From Echinostoma caproni (taxonomy: Eukaryota > Platyhelminthes > Trematoda > Plagiorchiida > Echinostomatidae): a stretch of DNA of 64,000 nt. The stretch covers positions 53,192 to 117,191 of the forward strand of contig UZAN01039657.1 in assembly GCA_900618425.1 (NCBI GenBank), read 5' to 3'. Made by a program: the position numbers and the translations under genes. Below are positions 23,004 to 36,073 of the stretch, in pieces (the stretch's first letter is position 1; every line of letters begins with the position of its first letter). A model generated the notes under the pieces. That model saw nothing but the letters and a program-made list of their open reading frames with translations, was not told the origin of the DNA and ran no database searches.

Positions 23004-23038
23004 ACAACAAAAACAACAACAACAACAACAACAACAAA
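23004..23038 (+). repeat. (CAA)n microsatellite
   Basis: Near-perfect CAA repeat with one extra A pair near its start. In the plus frame 22939-23136 it encodes a short polyglutamine run. The ORF is otherwise unrecognised and too short to call a gene. Confidence 0.9.
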
Positions 23039-24174
23039 ATCACCGATTCCACCTAAACCCGACAGCAGCTGTTGACCATGTCGCCCGTCCGGAAGCCATG
23101 ACGTTTTGGACGATATGGTGGATACCGGAGAAATAAAAATGTAACCTTCCTGCCCCTTCGGTCTCTCCCTCTCGTACAGGTTAGATCACAAACCACTGAG
23201 AGTCAACGGTCTCAGAACTTGCAGCCATGCATGTCTGCTTTATCCTTGCCAGAACTGGACGGGTCGGATGGGGGTGGGGCCAGATTCAGGACCATGCAGC
23301 ACTGTAGACCGTTGAGCCAACAAATACATTGGTCATCATCAAATTTCATTAGAGATGGAAACGACAATCGGTACTACAAAACAACGAACCAGAAGACATG
23401 AGAGTTTGGAGGTTGTGTCCAAACATAGAGGAACCTTTGAGGTAGAAAAAGGATGAACGCATTCAATGATGTACAGAGGATGACCATTCAAAATATTTTT
23501 TCCGCCTCAATATTCAATCCGAGCTGCCGGAAGAATATATCGTCTGTGGTCGAAGCAGATTAAAACGGTTTTGTCCTATACAATTGAATGTATTTAGGGT
23601 ACGGCTGTTTATCTCCTATACTTTATATCAGACGGATGCCTTTCTCGGGGAAGCATCGTCTCCTAGCTCAGTGACCTAAAGGTCGTGTTTGTACTACAGA
23701 TTTATGGCACAGTTTCCTGTGCCCTTGACAATCACTCACTATAGTTTGCCAACCCATTTTACATTGGAAGATACTCAGTCTGAGTAGGGTTTTGCAATAC
23801 AGCAGTAGCCAATCACTTGAGTGTGTATCGACAATGAGATTCTAACTTCATGTTTGGCGGATAAAACCATTACTAACAACGATTTAACTTCAATGCCATT
23901 GGCAGAATCATAATGATAATTATATAACTACACTTATCAGTTAATCGGTCAAATTTTGTTTTGAAATGCGATGGCATTTCTGGCCTACGACTGACAGGCA
24001 AGATTTGCAATACTAAGATTACTTGCTACATGTGAGTAAACAGCAAAATCATCGTCGAGAGCGCCAGTCAAAATTGTTTTCCGATTGGCAGCAAGCTATC
24101 TTCAAAACAATGCAATCGTCAGTTGTTAGTCTGAGTGAATACAGAAAGGCTACGTGGCGTTCGTGACGACAGTG

Positions 24175-24195
24175 ATGGTGGTGGTGGTGGTGGTA
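24175..24195 (+). repeat. (GGT)n microsatellite
   Basis: About seven GGT/TGG units. The overlapping minus ORF contains a matching polyhistidine run and is a by-product. Confidence 0.9.
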
Positions 24196-24630
24196 GTGTA
24201 TGCAGTAGTATTGATATTCGCCCAGAATATTATTGGATTTATAAAAATATCTTGTTTCCGCTTTGATTGAAATGACATCGTTCACTGTTGTAGGTATCCC
24301 ACCATTGTATTTCTGTCTGTGTGTGTGATGTACCAGGGCGCTTAGACTTCTTCTACAACATTCTTTCTCGAGTCATGTTTGTTAACTTGTGAGTGAAGTG
24401 GTGAATTCAATGTTTCAACGACACACAATGACAATAACGTTAGGTTTTTTCTACTGCTATCTCAAAATAAAAGCCAGGGAAGTATCAGAATATCAGACTG
24501 GAGAATCACGCAATCAGAACTGATATCGGCAAACGCCAACCGACTTTGTGTGCAATGAGTTTTTTTTATTTCTGAAGCACGAAATACTGCATTCACATTG
24601 GATGAAAAATTTTGTTGAATTTCTCCAGTC

Positions 24631-24721
24631 GAAAAGCGTTGCTACGGTTCCATTACTTGCATATGAACATTTCTGCAGTCGATGCTCATATGCAAGTAAT
24701 GGAACAATAGCAACGCTTTTC
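24631..24721. other. Long near-perfect hairpin (36-bp arms, 19-base loop)
   Basis: Arms 24631-24666 and 24686-24721 are reverse complements at 34 of 36 positions; the two adjacent mismatches would form one internal bulge. The loop is 24667-24685. A short direct repeat TCTCCAG lies on both sides just outside the arms. The size (91 nt) suits a microRNA-like or endo-siRNA precursor, or a very small foldback/MITE element with a target-site duplication. Pairing stops abruptly at the outer ends. No known microRNA was recognised. Confidence 0.6.
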
Positions 24722-26150
24722 TTGGTTCTCTCCAGGCTTGCTTCTTACCATGAAACTGCAAGATTCTTGCGAATTGTTCGCTATTAGAAAAAGTTGACGG
24801 AGGTCTCTTGGTTGACGTTATGACACAATGTTAAATCGTCGGAGAAACGTGTTTACAAAATCACACAAAACCTTTTGTCTGTTTTGAAACGAAAAATTTA
24901 CTCGATACTAGTACGTTATCATTTATTTGGGGCTCAGTCATAACTATGACCAATTGTGTACGTTTAAAACTTACGAATCTCTGTAAACGAATCAACTGCT
25001 GGGTAGACTTCATCCAGAAATTGAGCATTCAACTTTTCAGCATCAGAACGTGTTAGACGCCTGCGCAGTCAAACGTGTTTTGGTCAGTTTATGCTGTACA
25101 CAAGCCATTGTTTGCAATAAACCGGAGACTTCATGCTGTATGTCATTATTATTGAATAAACGGGCACTGTAAATTGTGTGCAAAATCACGTTTGTTTGTG
25201 TGTGTACTATTCCTGTAACAGCTTATCGGCACCTATTCTCTTACATATTCAAGTGTTTCATGCTCTTTGGATTACTTCGCCGTTATAAGCCAAGGTTGTT
25301 GAGGAGGAAAAATGCGTTTGAAGAGTTATATTCTCCAAATTCACGTGGATGTTGCCAATAAACAGCCAGTAAAAACACTTGCTGTTGCAATATTAATGTC
25401 CGGAATTCTGCACATTGACGAACTCGAAGCAAACCGTATAGAGCTAAGTGATACCCACAATCATTTTTCATCCAAATGTGTCTGTGCGGTATTCCAGAAA
25501 AGTCAGAATACCCCGCAAATCCCAGTCCAACGTTTATTAAAGTGACAGGGACTTGAGAGCATTCCCGGCACAGCATGGCGGCACTGTCTCGTGTATAAAT
25601 CAAAGACTTTCGGATTGATTGAATTTACGAAGTCACACGATGCCCCGCGGCGCAGCTTCCCGCTTTTGACTCTGGCGGAAGTACACCAAAGTTGAACCGG
25701 CGAAACAAGAAGTGGTGAGTGATTTTTATGACCATGAAAGTTGTGATGGTTCATGATTAAACTATTCTCTAGCTGTTTGAAACGCACACCGGAAGCTTGT
25801 GGTCTGTTGAATAAACGACTGAAACCGTCCTAGTTGCGCATCCTTGATTTTTTTCAACTCCTCACAGACAACTGTCACATAGAAAGAATAATTTTTGTTT
25901 TGTAAAAGCCGGTCACCTTTGGTACCTGGGAAATGAGAGGTATCAACCGACAGCAACTCGTTTTTTACGTTTACACTCCGCTGTAGGCCCTTTCACGATT
26001 GAGGACTACAAAAAGAATTCAAAAATATCGTCCACTTTTGTATATTTGGAACGCCTCTTTTCCAAGTACTTGGAAGAGTAAGGTTTGGTTTTGATGGAAA
26101 ACAATATAACATAAATATATTAGACAAATAGCTGACATTTTACATGAAAA

Positions 26151-26364
26151 ACAGTTTGTTCCGACATTAGTATCTTTCAAGCGTCAGCTTGATGATGCAC
26201 TGGCAATCATTGCTTTTCAACACCCAACTACATAATATATTCTCCTGTGCACGTCAAAAACATTACCTTACTNACCAAAGTGTAAACACCCTATGGGATT
26301 TGAAAAAGCGAAGTCTTTGTAAGTTATATCCCATAATAAAAATTTGAATTTGAATTTGAATTTG
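26151..26364 (+). mobile_element. CR1-family 3' terminal fragment with (AATTTG)n tail
   Basis: It starts in the last RT codons (VPTLVSFKRQLDDAL, then a stop), continues through the 3' UTR, and ends with four AATTTG units at 26341-26364 after an AATAAA-like sequence. The same 3' end, in reverse, forms 51992-52235. The copies agree closely from the codons through the hexamer tail, so they are one CR1 family with a hexanucleotide terminus. 5'-truncated, as is usual after incomplete reverse transcription. One N at 26273. Confidence 0.85.
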
Positions 26365-26369
26365 ACTCC

Positions 26370-29300
26370 AATGCAAAACAAATCAGGAAAACATGAACTA
26401 CTCGTGTTCTATCAAGGATCCTACGGTGTTTCCATTGAGTGCAGATCGTATCCTACATTGCACCACTGCGGAAGCTGACAAGCATTCCATAAACTCAATC
26501 TCAAAAGGAATTCCCAAGAAATTCCACAGACGCTGAACTGAGTATATTATCAAAGAGGTAACCACCGGTTTCATTCGCTTGCGGAGTTAGTTTTATACCA
26601 GTAATGAGGGTCGGAAAATCCGCTAATTTCCGTAGCGTACTAACAGATTGTGCCTTTTGAAAACGGTTAATAAAAAATAGTGTTAGGGATACGTTCCTTA
26701 TGAAAACGTTTAACAGTGGCAATGCCACAGAGTATTTCCTGGTTCTTCGAAGGAACAAGCATTTGATCGTTCCTTTTCGACACTGATAGGTTGTGGTCAA
26801 GCAAGAACAAGCTGCTTAGCGACCGTCAGCACAGCGTCTATCACATCGGGCACTCTCATTGCGATTGTTACGCAAACGAGATCAGTGACACTCAGCAGCC
26901 CCAAAGAAACCCACAGAGTTTCTCTGATCATCACGAAGGCTGACAGTCGTCGATAGAACGCAGATCTGTTATTTCAACGACCGAAGTTTTGAGTTTTCTC
27001 TGATTTTGTCTTCTGGACAGCTAACTTCCAATAATTCCAGCACAAACAATGAGTATCTCCCTAAATTCTAATCATTTTATTAATTCTTTTTGCGTTATTT
27101 TATCTTTGAGGCCCGCAGAACCCTCAAGCGATAACTCGTCCCGAACCAAGATGTGTATTTGCCTCTATTCAAGTTTGTTTTGCTGTTACAACTCCATATG
27201 AAATCGCAGAAGTCTCCCGCGAAAGTAATAAAGTCAGCTTTTCTTCTGCATCGTATGAAAATTTCACGGAACTAAACTAAAAAAATTTCTCACATGTAGA
27301 TGTTTAAAGAAGTGAAGTATGAATTGATCAAGTTTCTCAAGCCTTTTCTTCGAGATAGAGCCAACTGGAGTAATACTCGCTGTAGTGCATTGAAAGCCAC
27401 TTGATTGCAAGAAAACAGGAAACACCTAAGATCAGCTGCGACCCAATCGGGAGACCTATGACGGGAAAATTTCAAATGCTATTGTTCGATCCCATGATCT
27501 TTCAAATCATTTATTTATTTTGACTTCTCGCATTAAACTGCTGTGGCTTTCTTCAAGCCTCTGGGTGCTTCAAATTTCGGATTAGAATGTGTTATTTAAA
27601 TGCGAATACCAGAGATGGACTCATTATTTTCCTTTTCGAAGTAATTAAAAACAGAAGTAGTTGNNNNNNNNNNNNNNNNNGTATAGATGGGACCAATTTA
27701 AGTTTAGGCTAAATTCGGTCTGTATGTATTCATCATTTTCCTGTTTAGGTAGATCATCAAGCCACGAAATAGAGAGATTATTACGCTGAACCATAGTGCT
27801 GTGTATCGCCCATTAGTGATCACTATTTTTCGTTGGATAACCAGAAACGTATATATTGAACATTGCTAACTCACTGCTGCCATGATGAGCAGCTGAATGA
27901 GAATTGATTATTCCATGTTAGTAAATATGGAGTGGAAGAAACATGTTAAACGACAAAACTAATTTGATTCCTGTCAGTAGTTACTTGGGATGTTTGCCAC
28001 TGATTTTGACTCATCACTCTTAAGGCATCATCTTTTAGCGCAATCCTCAGTTCATTCGGTCAACACCGATGAGAGGTAGCTGCGAGCAGTGGTAACAAGC
28101 ACACTTTCTGGCGGGAAATTCAAAAAACAAATATCGATCTGTTAAGTGAGTTTGTACCGTTTGCGAAGTTGAAGAGTATAACTGGAATCTAGTGTTTTCC
28201 CAGCGTAGATAAATTGGGGATTGGGATTGAATCTGATGTGTGAAGAATGGTTGTCCAGAGTTAAATCGCATTCTTTGATTTGGTTGCTTGTCTTGACTGT
28301 CGCACTTAACTTGGATCACATTTATATAATGCAATAAATAGATCTTAGTAAAATAAACCAATTACAAAAGATGGCAACAAAACTTCAAACCTGTTCAAGT
28401 CTATGTTGGCAATTTAGTTTCTTGACTTTGTCTGGTTAACATTGTGAATAAACTAACCTGGGGAAAAGTGAATGAATTACCGCGAATATAAACAATTCTG
28501 TTCTCTTCCCGGTTCTTGATTTGGTCTTTTTCCGGCGTTGCCATTGGTTTCGAACGGAAAAAAGCAAACCCGTTTCCACGGTTTAGTGTGTACTCTCTGA
28601 TATGAAGTGTTTTATACCAACTAAAATCAACCACAACCCTCAACCCGACGCAAAATCGTATTCACAGCTACAGTGTGTGTGGTTAAAAAAACGTGCACTC
28701 GAGTGAAGCTGGTTTATTTAAAAAACGAAACAAAGAAGTGAGGTAACAAGGAATCATACAGATTTTCACCTCACTTTACCTAAAAATGTTGAGCGAAAAA
28801 ACAAGCTATAAAAATTCACATTAGGGATAATTTCTCAGGGGAAATTTGTGAGTGTAACCGAAACAAGAATAACCAATATGCAGCTGAGAGCATGTGACAA
28901 TAGCGAAAAATAAAACATGCAGCAGTAATGATGAGTTCGTGCGGTTCCCGCCCAAGCGGTCAAACTAAGTCAGCTAGAGCAGAGTACTTTCAGCGTGATA
29001 CCGAAAAATCTAACGAAAAATATGACGGAATAAAAAGATAATCCCTAGGTTGTGAATGACGAGGAAGAGAAAACATAAGAAACCTAGCAATGGACACAAA
29101 TTATTCCGAGTTTAGTCTATTCAGCTGAATTAAAGGTACCCTTTGTCCTCGGGGTACGTGTCCCAAACAGGTTGATCGGAAATCACTGTGAACGATAAAC
29201 TACAAGGCAGATCAGACCTGTGGTGATTTCAAGGCTTTTCAGTTCACTTCTCCACTGATCTGTACGTAATCAATTAACCTATTCTTATGCGATTTGCCTT

Positions 29301-31590
29301 AGCCAATTCTCACACGAGTTTCACGTTTTGTGAGAGATCATCTTTCACACGAAATCGATCGAAATCTAAGTACTACTTAGTGTGGGTCATTTGGAAGCCA
29401 AGTTTACTTACTAAAATTTTGAAATGACGTATAATGAAGATGTGAAATAACCAACAGCATAACAAAGAAGCTGGTCTTTGGTGATTCGTAATAAGGCTAA
29501 ACCGATTATTATCATGAACAAAAGGAAACATATTTTCCGAGTGTTTTGAACGGCAAACTGAAAAATAATGTCCCAAAACCAAAAGGAAAACTCAAAGTGA
29601 TTATCGAATGAGTTAAGTTCCCGTCACCGGTTTCATTGGGGCTATTGGATCGCATCAAACAGAAGACCGAAGCTTTAAGAAAGACGTTTTGAGTCCCCAT
29701 ATGCTAACTTTTCAAAATAAGCGACACTTTTACGGTTTATTTTTTTCACATTTCTGCAGTAAATCTATGCTCAAACAAAAGGCATTCCAATTTTTTACCG
29801 CATTCGGGAATTTTCATCGAATCCTGTAGTTTTAAATACACCTTCGGAATGCGCCAGAATAAATTAGCATGTTCCTGTGTGCATCTGATAAAATACAAAA
29901 AAAACTGAAGGACTTTGGAATATAATATTTCCAGTTTATTTATTCGTGCTTTAGTTGCCCTGGGCATAGATATTTTCATTTTGAAAGAAGTATTGTCCCA
30001 AATGTTTGCTTTCTCTATTCAAATAAAACCTCCTTCGAAATGTTACAGCCTCAGTGCGTCGGAGATAATAGCTAAGGTAAATTCACTGTGTATAGATTGA
30101 ATCCTGGCACAGTTGATATACGACGAAGAAAATAAGCTGATTGTTCATATGAAACAAGAACCTGTTGGTGGATGATGTTTCTTTTTGAATGAAGCCAAAA
30201 GCAAAAGAAGGATGAGTGTTTCAAAACAGAATGTTACTTTCAAGTTCTGTTTCATACGTATATGAAAAGTGATAGCGGCCTAGGTGTTGAGCTTGCGATG
30301 AAATATTACGACAGTTGAACTGAACTATATAACTATGACTAAATTTTGGCTCAAGGATTATTTGGCACACAAACCCTCGTGTGCGTCTTTTTCTCCTTAT
30401 TTCTCTGAAAAGATAATTTTACTTATGTCGTTGATACAGTATCATTTTTCTCTCGTATTTGACAAGTGTTTTTACTTGAAAAATGAAATAGCTTTCCGAT
30501 TATTTTGCTAGTTATCATGACCATGAAAAGAGTACCGTGACTATGTCTCAGTGTGATTGTTCAGTGCTTCCTTCCACCTCTTCCATTTTCCCGATGTGCA
30601 TTTTCGAGGTTCCCTACACTATAATTCTCTACTCATCCGGTTTATCATCATGTACTCTCCTTAATTTTTCAATTAACCATCTTTCCAGATTGCACGTCCA
30701 TCACTGGATGTATGTATTACCTGTCTTGAATGTCCCATTGTACTGAACTCTCAGAAAGAGATAGCTGAAACACGGGACATCCCGGACTCAGCCAATGTCT
30801 TTTTGTTGTATGATATGGAGTTTGCAACTTGCTTATGTCATTTTGCTTGTCATATGTATCAATCCTTGTTTTAAAAATGAGCTGATTTGTTGTCATTTAT
30901 GCATATTTTTCCTGTAATTTCAATCAGTTATTTGATCAATAGACCAACAACAGTTTGATGCATAAAACCCTTCCTAAACTTTTAACATCGAATATGCGAA
31001 GACCGTCTCCACAACCTTTGTACAATGGCTTGCCTCGTTACCATTCTGGTTTGTATACGTACCCTCAATTCGGACAATTTCCACCCCGCAAAATGTTCTG
31101 TAGAAATTTTCCTTCTTCGCACAATGCACGCCTTTTAACGAGCAAATGAACATAAGTTGAGAGAAGCAATTGGTCATTATTGAGTTCTTGGCATAATTTT
31201 TCTGTCGTATCACCAACAATAAATTTTCATTTTTACTCTCACGTGTAATATATGTCGAGATCAGTGAGTATTTGTTATAAGAGTGTAGGCAACCACATAG
31301 GCTTGCAACACGTGTCAATACAGTGCGATCGAACGGATAAACCGCTTTGTCTAATGACACTATAAAAGAGTTTAACGTAATCGGAAACGCTACGTTTGGT
31401 AGCTGTTTGCTGCTTTGTTGCATAAAACATGCATATCACTTGAAAAATAACTTACAAGTTCCTATTACCAACCAGAAATAATCCGTATTACCTCCCAGTT
31501 GAGATACACGCACAAGAATTGCAGAGTGAATTCGGTGCAGAGAGTATTCATACGATTCCAAGTTACTGGCTGACGATGAAAATGTTACTG
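26370..31590. other. No gene supported; small assembly gap
   Basis: AT-rich throughout, with a 17-base N gap at 27664-27680. The longest ORF, 30974-31423 (minus, 149 codons), has no recognisable domain, and neither a signal peptide nor a membrane segment is obvious. It is longer than most chance ORFs here, so a decayed or real exon cannot be excluded. Confidence 0.4.
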
Positions 31591-31596
31591 ACAAAA

Positions 31597-31630
31597 CGGG
31601 AAGTTCATCAGATTAACTCTGAACTTCCCG
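31597..31630. other. Perfect 11-bp-arm hairpin
   Basis: Arms 31597-31607 and 31620-31630 are perfect reverse complements with a 12-base loop. It lies about 190 bases upstream of a SINE-like repeat. Function unknown. Confidence 0.6.
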
Positions 31631-31814
31631 ATCCGGAAGCTTTTGCAATTAGATCATGGATGGAAATTTAACACCCGCGACTAGTAATCGCCCGAAGGTG
31701 GCGTACGATTATGAATCCTCCTTCCGGTTAACTCTTTTGGATATCAAAAAACGGAAACAAGAAGATGTGGATAGGAAACTAGTTCAAACTCCTGGAACAT
31801 TTGACTGTGGTAAT

Positions 31815-31990
31815 ACCCGATGGGCTTTGGTGGCCCGGTGGCAACGTCACCAAATGATCACCCCGAGGATGTCTGTTCAAATCCCATCACCACCGCCTGA
31901 CTTCTCCCATTGTGTGTGTGTTGAATGGCAGCACTTTGATTGGTCGCTTCCCCCTTTTCCACTCTGTAGATCAAGCAATTTAGACTATAA
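31815..31990 (+). repeat. tRNA-derived SINE-like repeat with Pol III A and B boxes
   Basis: An A-box TGGCCCGGTGG at about 31830-31840 differs from the TGGCNNAGTGG consensus at one defined position. A B-box-like TGTTCAAATCCC follows at about 31874-31885. The spacing of about 35 bases suits an internal Pol III promoter. The body downstream is not related to the SINE at 59.0 kb as far as I can see. No A-rich tail or duplication was found, so limits are approximate. Confidence 0.5.
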
Positions 31991-31994
31991 CTAC

Positions 31995-34900
31995 TGTGCG
32001 GTTGGGAAATAAGCTGGATGAAGCCATGAGAAGCGCGATTGGTATATTCGATCTGGTTTAAACTTAGTTTCTGCACTTTCGGAAATCTGTGGTGAACAGC
32101 TCGTATTGTGCCATCAATCGGCAAACAACGCGGCATTGAATTCCGTGAGAAATCATTAAAGACTGCCAGATCTAACCATAGTTCAGTTGCCCAGATGAAT
32201 GAACACTTTTAGATCATGTTTTTAATTAACAACGCGACAGCACAAAGATTTCAAAAACCAAATGGATTCTCTCACCCAATTATGTTTCCATTATTCGCAA
32301 CGAAGTTTGACACACATGGGTTCATTGTGTAGACACATTCGCAATCTGTGTGTATGTGTTTCGGGGTTGTCTACCCTGGGCATATTGTTACGTTTACAAA
32401 CCAACCGATAGGAAAGAGAAAGATGAACCAGTGAAAATAGTGTGGTTGTGCGAATATACTTGACTGAAATCAAACGCAGTAGAAAAATCAAAATTGAAAC
32501 ATTCATTTTGATATTTTGGCTTAGTGGCAATTTTCATAAAAACTAACAAGCTCGTTTTTGAACGAAGTTGGTTTCACTTGTGATTGATTTACTGAAAGTT
32601 TCCATTTTGTCTTTTCATTGAACTTGCCAATTAGTTTGCAATTGTTTCATCATCGACCGAGGGGACATCTCCAGTGCTTGTGAAGTGACAGTGTTCTGCT
32701 TGTACCTGTTCGTTTATGTGTTTTTCTCCTCTGACTATTTTTCGTCCTATGTTCTGACTGATTTCGACCCACTTCGCCGTTGAAAGGTATACCAAAAATC
32801 CCCCTAGGTTATGTGGTTTATCTGTTTAGTGTATCACTAACGATGTGATATTCGAGCTTTGTTTACAGAGCTTCATTCAATCAGCACCACCAGTGAAAGA
32901 AGCTTAATCCTAAGCCTTTGCAATAAGTACTCTCTGATGAAAACAACAGTGTCTCAACCAAGCCCCCCAAAATGACATACACGAAGATTTGAGTTACCTG
33001 CTTCAAGGTCAGTAGCTGTAAGACCCAATCCCTTCAGTATAATAAACGCCTTCTACGCGTAACTATGAACGTAAAGGATACTACCTGTACAAGGTGAACT
33101 CTTCTATGCACTATCTATAAGTCGATCCCCATATTCGGGAACCGAAAAGTAACCTCTATTTGGCCGAATAAGACAACGGTGTACCTAACGCCTGATATGA
33201 GTACTTATCGAGTTGATGATCGAATGTCTTTTATATGCTTCATAGCTCAAGATAAGATTCACGTACTACCACACCGTCTTGGAGAATTGAATAAATGTCC
33301 GATGTGCAGGTGCAACTTCCTACTTCTTACCACATTTTTAATTGAATGATTGACATAAAGATCAAATGGAAAAATAGGAAAGCCAAATTTTTGTCGTTCT
33401 GCTTTCATTTTTCGGAGTTACTAACCTGCGGCCTACTAGCATAGTTATATTGCCTCACACATCAGGTATCGACTTCAGTCAGTCACAAACGCAATTATAG
33501 TGGAGTGGAGCGTTGCCTCCGTTTTCTGGTGTTGAAAGTTTCAGTGCTTCGTTTGACATGCGAATTCAAAACTCTTAGCAGTGTAGCGAGAAGAATATAG
33601 AGATAGGTTGTGATACATTTGAGTTCCTTTTAGTATTCATATCTTCTTGCAGAGTCTTTTAATTTCCTGCAGAAACTAAGATTTTGCCTTGTGCTTTCAT
33701 CACTATGAAGTTGTCGTGACAGACCGCACAAGTCACTCCATCAACTATTACTAAAATGAAAATTTCAGCCAATTTTTGTATAGTTTGGACTGGATCTGTG
33801 AAACTGCACTCATCCAGTATGGAATAAATGGGCCCTGTATTTCGAATATACCTATTAACTTCCAAGAAATGAAATATCTTTGCAATGCTACGTTCCAAGC
33901 ACTCTCACATAGAATGGCTATTTATGAATGCACCCGGCTTGAACAATTCTGAAATGTTTATGGTTGAGTATGAAATTTATATTCAATGAAGCGAAAGGAA
34001 TTCCATGAAACGAACACAAGCAATTTGCGACTAAAATTAATCTGTCATATTGGTAAATTGTTATTACCTCTCCAAATGGTTATAATGACCACTACGATGT
34101 ATAAATGTTCCGGGTCAATTCAGTTCGTTTTTAAGAAGCAACGGAAAGTGCTGCATGCAAAGCGAAACAGAGAAATAATTCAACTACATTGTCTCCCGAA
34201 CGCATTAGATGGAACCGACTGTGTTGTACATAAAACGTTTACCGCTCTAACCCCACCCAAAGCAGCCGAGAATGTAGTAAAGTAAAAACGCTACTCGTCC
34301 TCCAACGACGGATGAGTGTCGTATTACTCTATCACTATTTCGTTTCAGGTATGCACTCTCATAATGCCAGAATGCAGCTGGTCTGATTAAGACAAAATGA
34401 AATAAACTTATGAATGCTTCTTTCGTCGCAGAAATGAATTCATGTTGAATTTAGTATATTCACTCTTTGGATACCAATACCGGAATAAACTCATCAGTGT
34501 TGTGTTTGGGTAAATATACCGGCAAAATGAAACTCGTTCCGATTTTTTTCTCTGGTAAGTGGTGGTGCATATTGTGGTAGATTAACTAGACGAAAAATGA
34601 GAACACTTACATAATACTCTCAACCCGTATGGGATGATTTATCTGTCCACTGTAACTGGTTGAATGTGCAATCAAACAAACGTATTGTGCATCAAACAAA
34701 CGGTAAAATACATCCAAGATGGCTTCGTGTTCGTCCCGTCTACTTGCCTATTTTATATATCCTGTATTAACTTTACATGTTTTGAACGTCAATGTAAGTT
34801 TTACCATTAAACACGAACACTGTCTCGCAAATTACTGCCATGAACCGCTCAACCAAGTGACTGTGTCAAGTTACATGACTGCGAGTATGTTTCCATAATG

Positions 34901-35260
34901 ACTGTGGACGTGTGAGAGGCAAATGGAATTAACAAGGTGAGTGAAGAACAGAGTGATAATGTACGTACGTTAATCCACCCTACTCAGTAAGGAATATGAC
35001 AGTGAGCTAATTTCTCCCAGGTAGTTAGTGGGATTATACCCGGGTTTCCGAAAACTAGTTACGAGTCAAGCGACAGAAATTCTATGTCAAGATATAGACG
35101 ATACTATGTTCAGTCAGTCAGAGTACATTATTGTGTCATCCTTTTTGCAGTGTAGTATGATATAGTACTCGTGGAGCGTAGAGGCTGTTTGCGTGTGCCA
35201 GTCCGAAGATTGACAGAGACTGAAGTCTCTATCATCTGACCTTGACCTTATTTGATTTTC
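31995..35260. other. No gene supported
   Basis: AT-rich. ORF 33986-34285 (plus, 99 codons) and shorter ones have no recognisable content. No repeat family was identified. Confidence 0.4.
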
Positions 35261-35273
35261 ATTGTTGTACACA

Positions 35274-35484
35274 GTGGTTCGATTCTCGCATAATCACTGA
35301 ACCATGTAGCCGCCACTCTAATTGGATGCTCTGCCTGGATATCCCCAATCATTATGCACACGAACTCGCATTCCGTTGTTGGGACAAACACGGTTATTCA
35401 GGGGCTCAAATAAAACATGTCAAATTGATACTGCTATATCCAAAATCAGTGCCTGGACAACTTAATATTATGGAAGATTGGTAG
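35274..35484 (+). CDS. Exon-like ORF, unknown product
   Basis: A pyrimidine-rich tract ending ttgttgtacacag gives a good acceptor just before 35274. About 69 codons follow in the frame that closes at 35484, with balanced amino-acid content: WFDSR, a CSRHSNWMLCLDIPNHYAHE segment, then DKHGYSG. A possible donor GT lies at 35481-35482, just before the stop, so it could be internal or terminal. No signal peptide or membrane segment. No family recognised. It lies 0.6 and 1.5 kb upstream of two other plus-strand exon-like ORFs and may belong to the same gene. Confidence 0.3.
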
Positions 35485-36073
35485 TGCTCGTGGGGACACC
35501 AAGCTGCTATAAACACTCAACAAACCTTGCGTTCTTTGTAGCAACTGGGTAAACTTTATTTCATTTCCCGGCAATACCTTTTGGACGTTTCTTATGAGAT
35601 TCATCAAATGCGACAAGTGTCTTATCTTACAAAACAATATACATTTTGAAGGGGAAAAACAACTTCCAAAGTGGGGTGTGCAAGCTGATCCCTTTACACA
35701 CAGGCCATCATTATACATTTTTAGTATACCCAAATATATCAATTCAAATATGAACTACATCATCTGTCCCTTGGTAACTGGGCTTGCAACCAGTTGGGTG
35801 CTTGAATCGGTTTGTGCTTATGACAACGAAACCAATGATCTATAAGTTTGAAAAATGTATGATAAAAGTGGATTCAGAACTAACAAAGCAATTGTTGAAC
35901 TGTTGACTATTTTTTGACGCTAAAGACAAAAATGATGCATCAAGTGAAACTGAAGATAACACCTCAAGCATTTGGGTAGGGCTGGAGAAAGAAAAGCCCA
36001 GTTATGCTTTTTACAGAATTAGTTGATTTAAATTCCTTCGGTCTGGGTTTTGCTGTGGCTTAGGATTCGATAG

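Larger units (their letters stand above)
20430..24600. other. No gene supported; microsatellites and G-rich run
   Basis: Mostly AT-rich. It holds a G-quadruplex-type run at 21484-21506, a (CAA)n tract and a (GGT)n tract. ORF 22273-22680 (minus, 135 codons) lies in a less AT-rich patch at 22.4-23.4 kb that could be a transcribed 5' region, but no domain or splice frame could be fixed. Confidence 0.4.

Noticed and set aside
22939..23136. Plus ORF with a polyglutamine run
   Set aside because: Produced by the (CAA)n tract; short, with no recognisable flanking domain, splice frame or homologue.
24049..24285. Minus ORF with a polyhistidine run
   Set aside because: Produced by the (GGT)n microsatellite.
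25283..25787. Overlapping minus ORFs of 106 and 94 codons, with a 77-codon plus ORF opposite
   Set aside because: All three look equally protein-like, none has a recognised domain or clear splice or poly(A) signals; treated as open by composition.
30974..31423. 149-codon minus ORF
   Set aside because: Longer than most chance ORFs here, but no domain, motif or exon signals could be seen; left as unassigned.
35594..35845. Plus ORF of 83 codons after the 35.3-kb exon-like ORF
   Set aside because: AT-rich codon content, no splice signals, and a minus ORF over the same bases; not supported.
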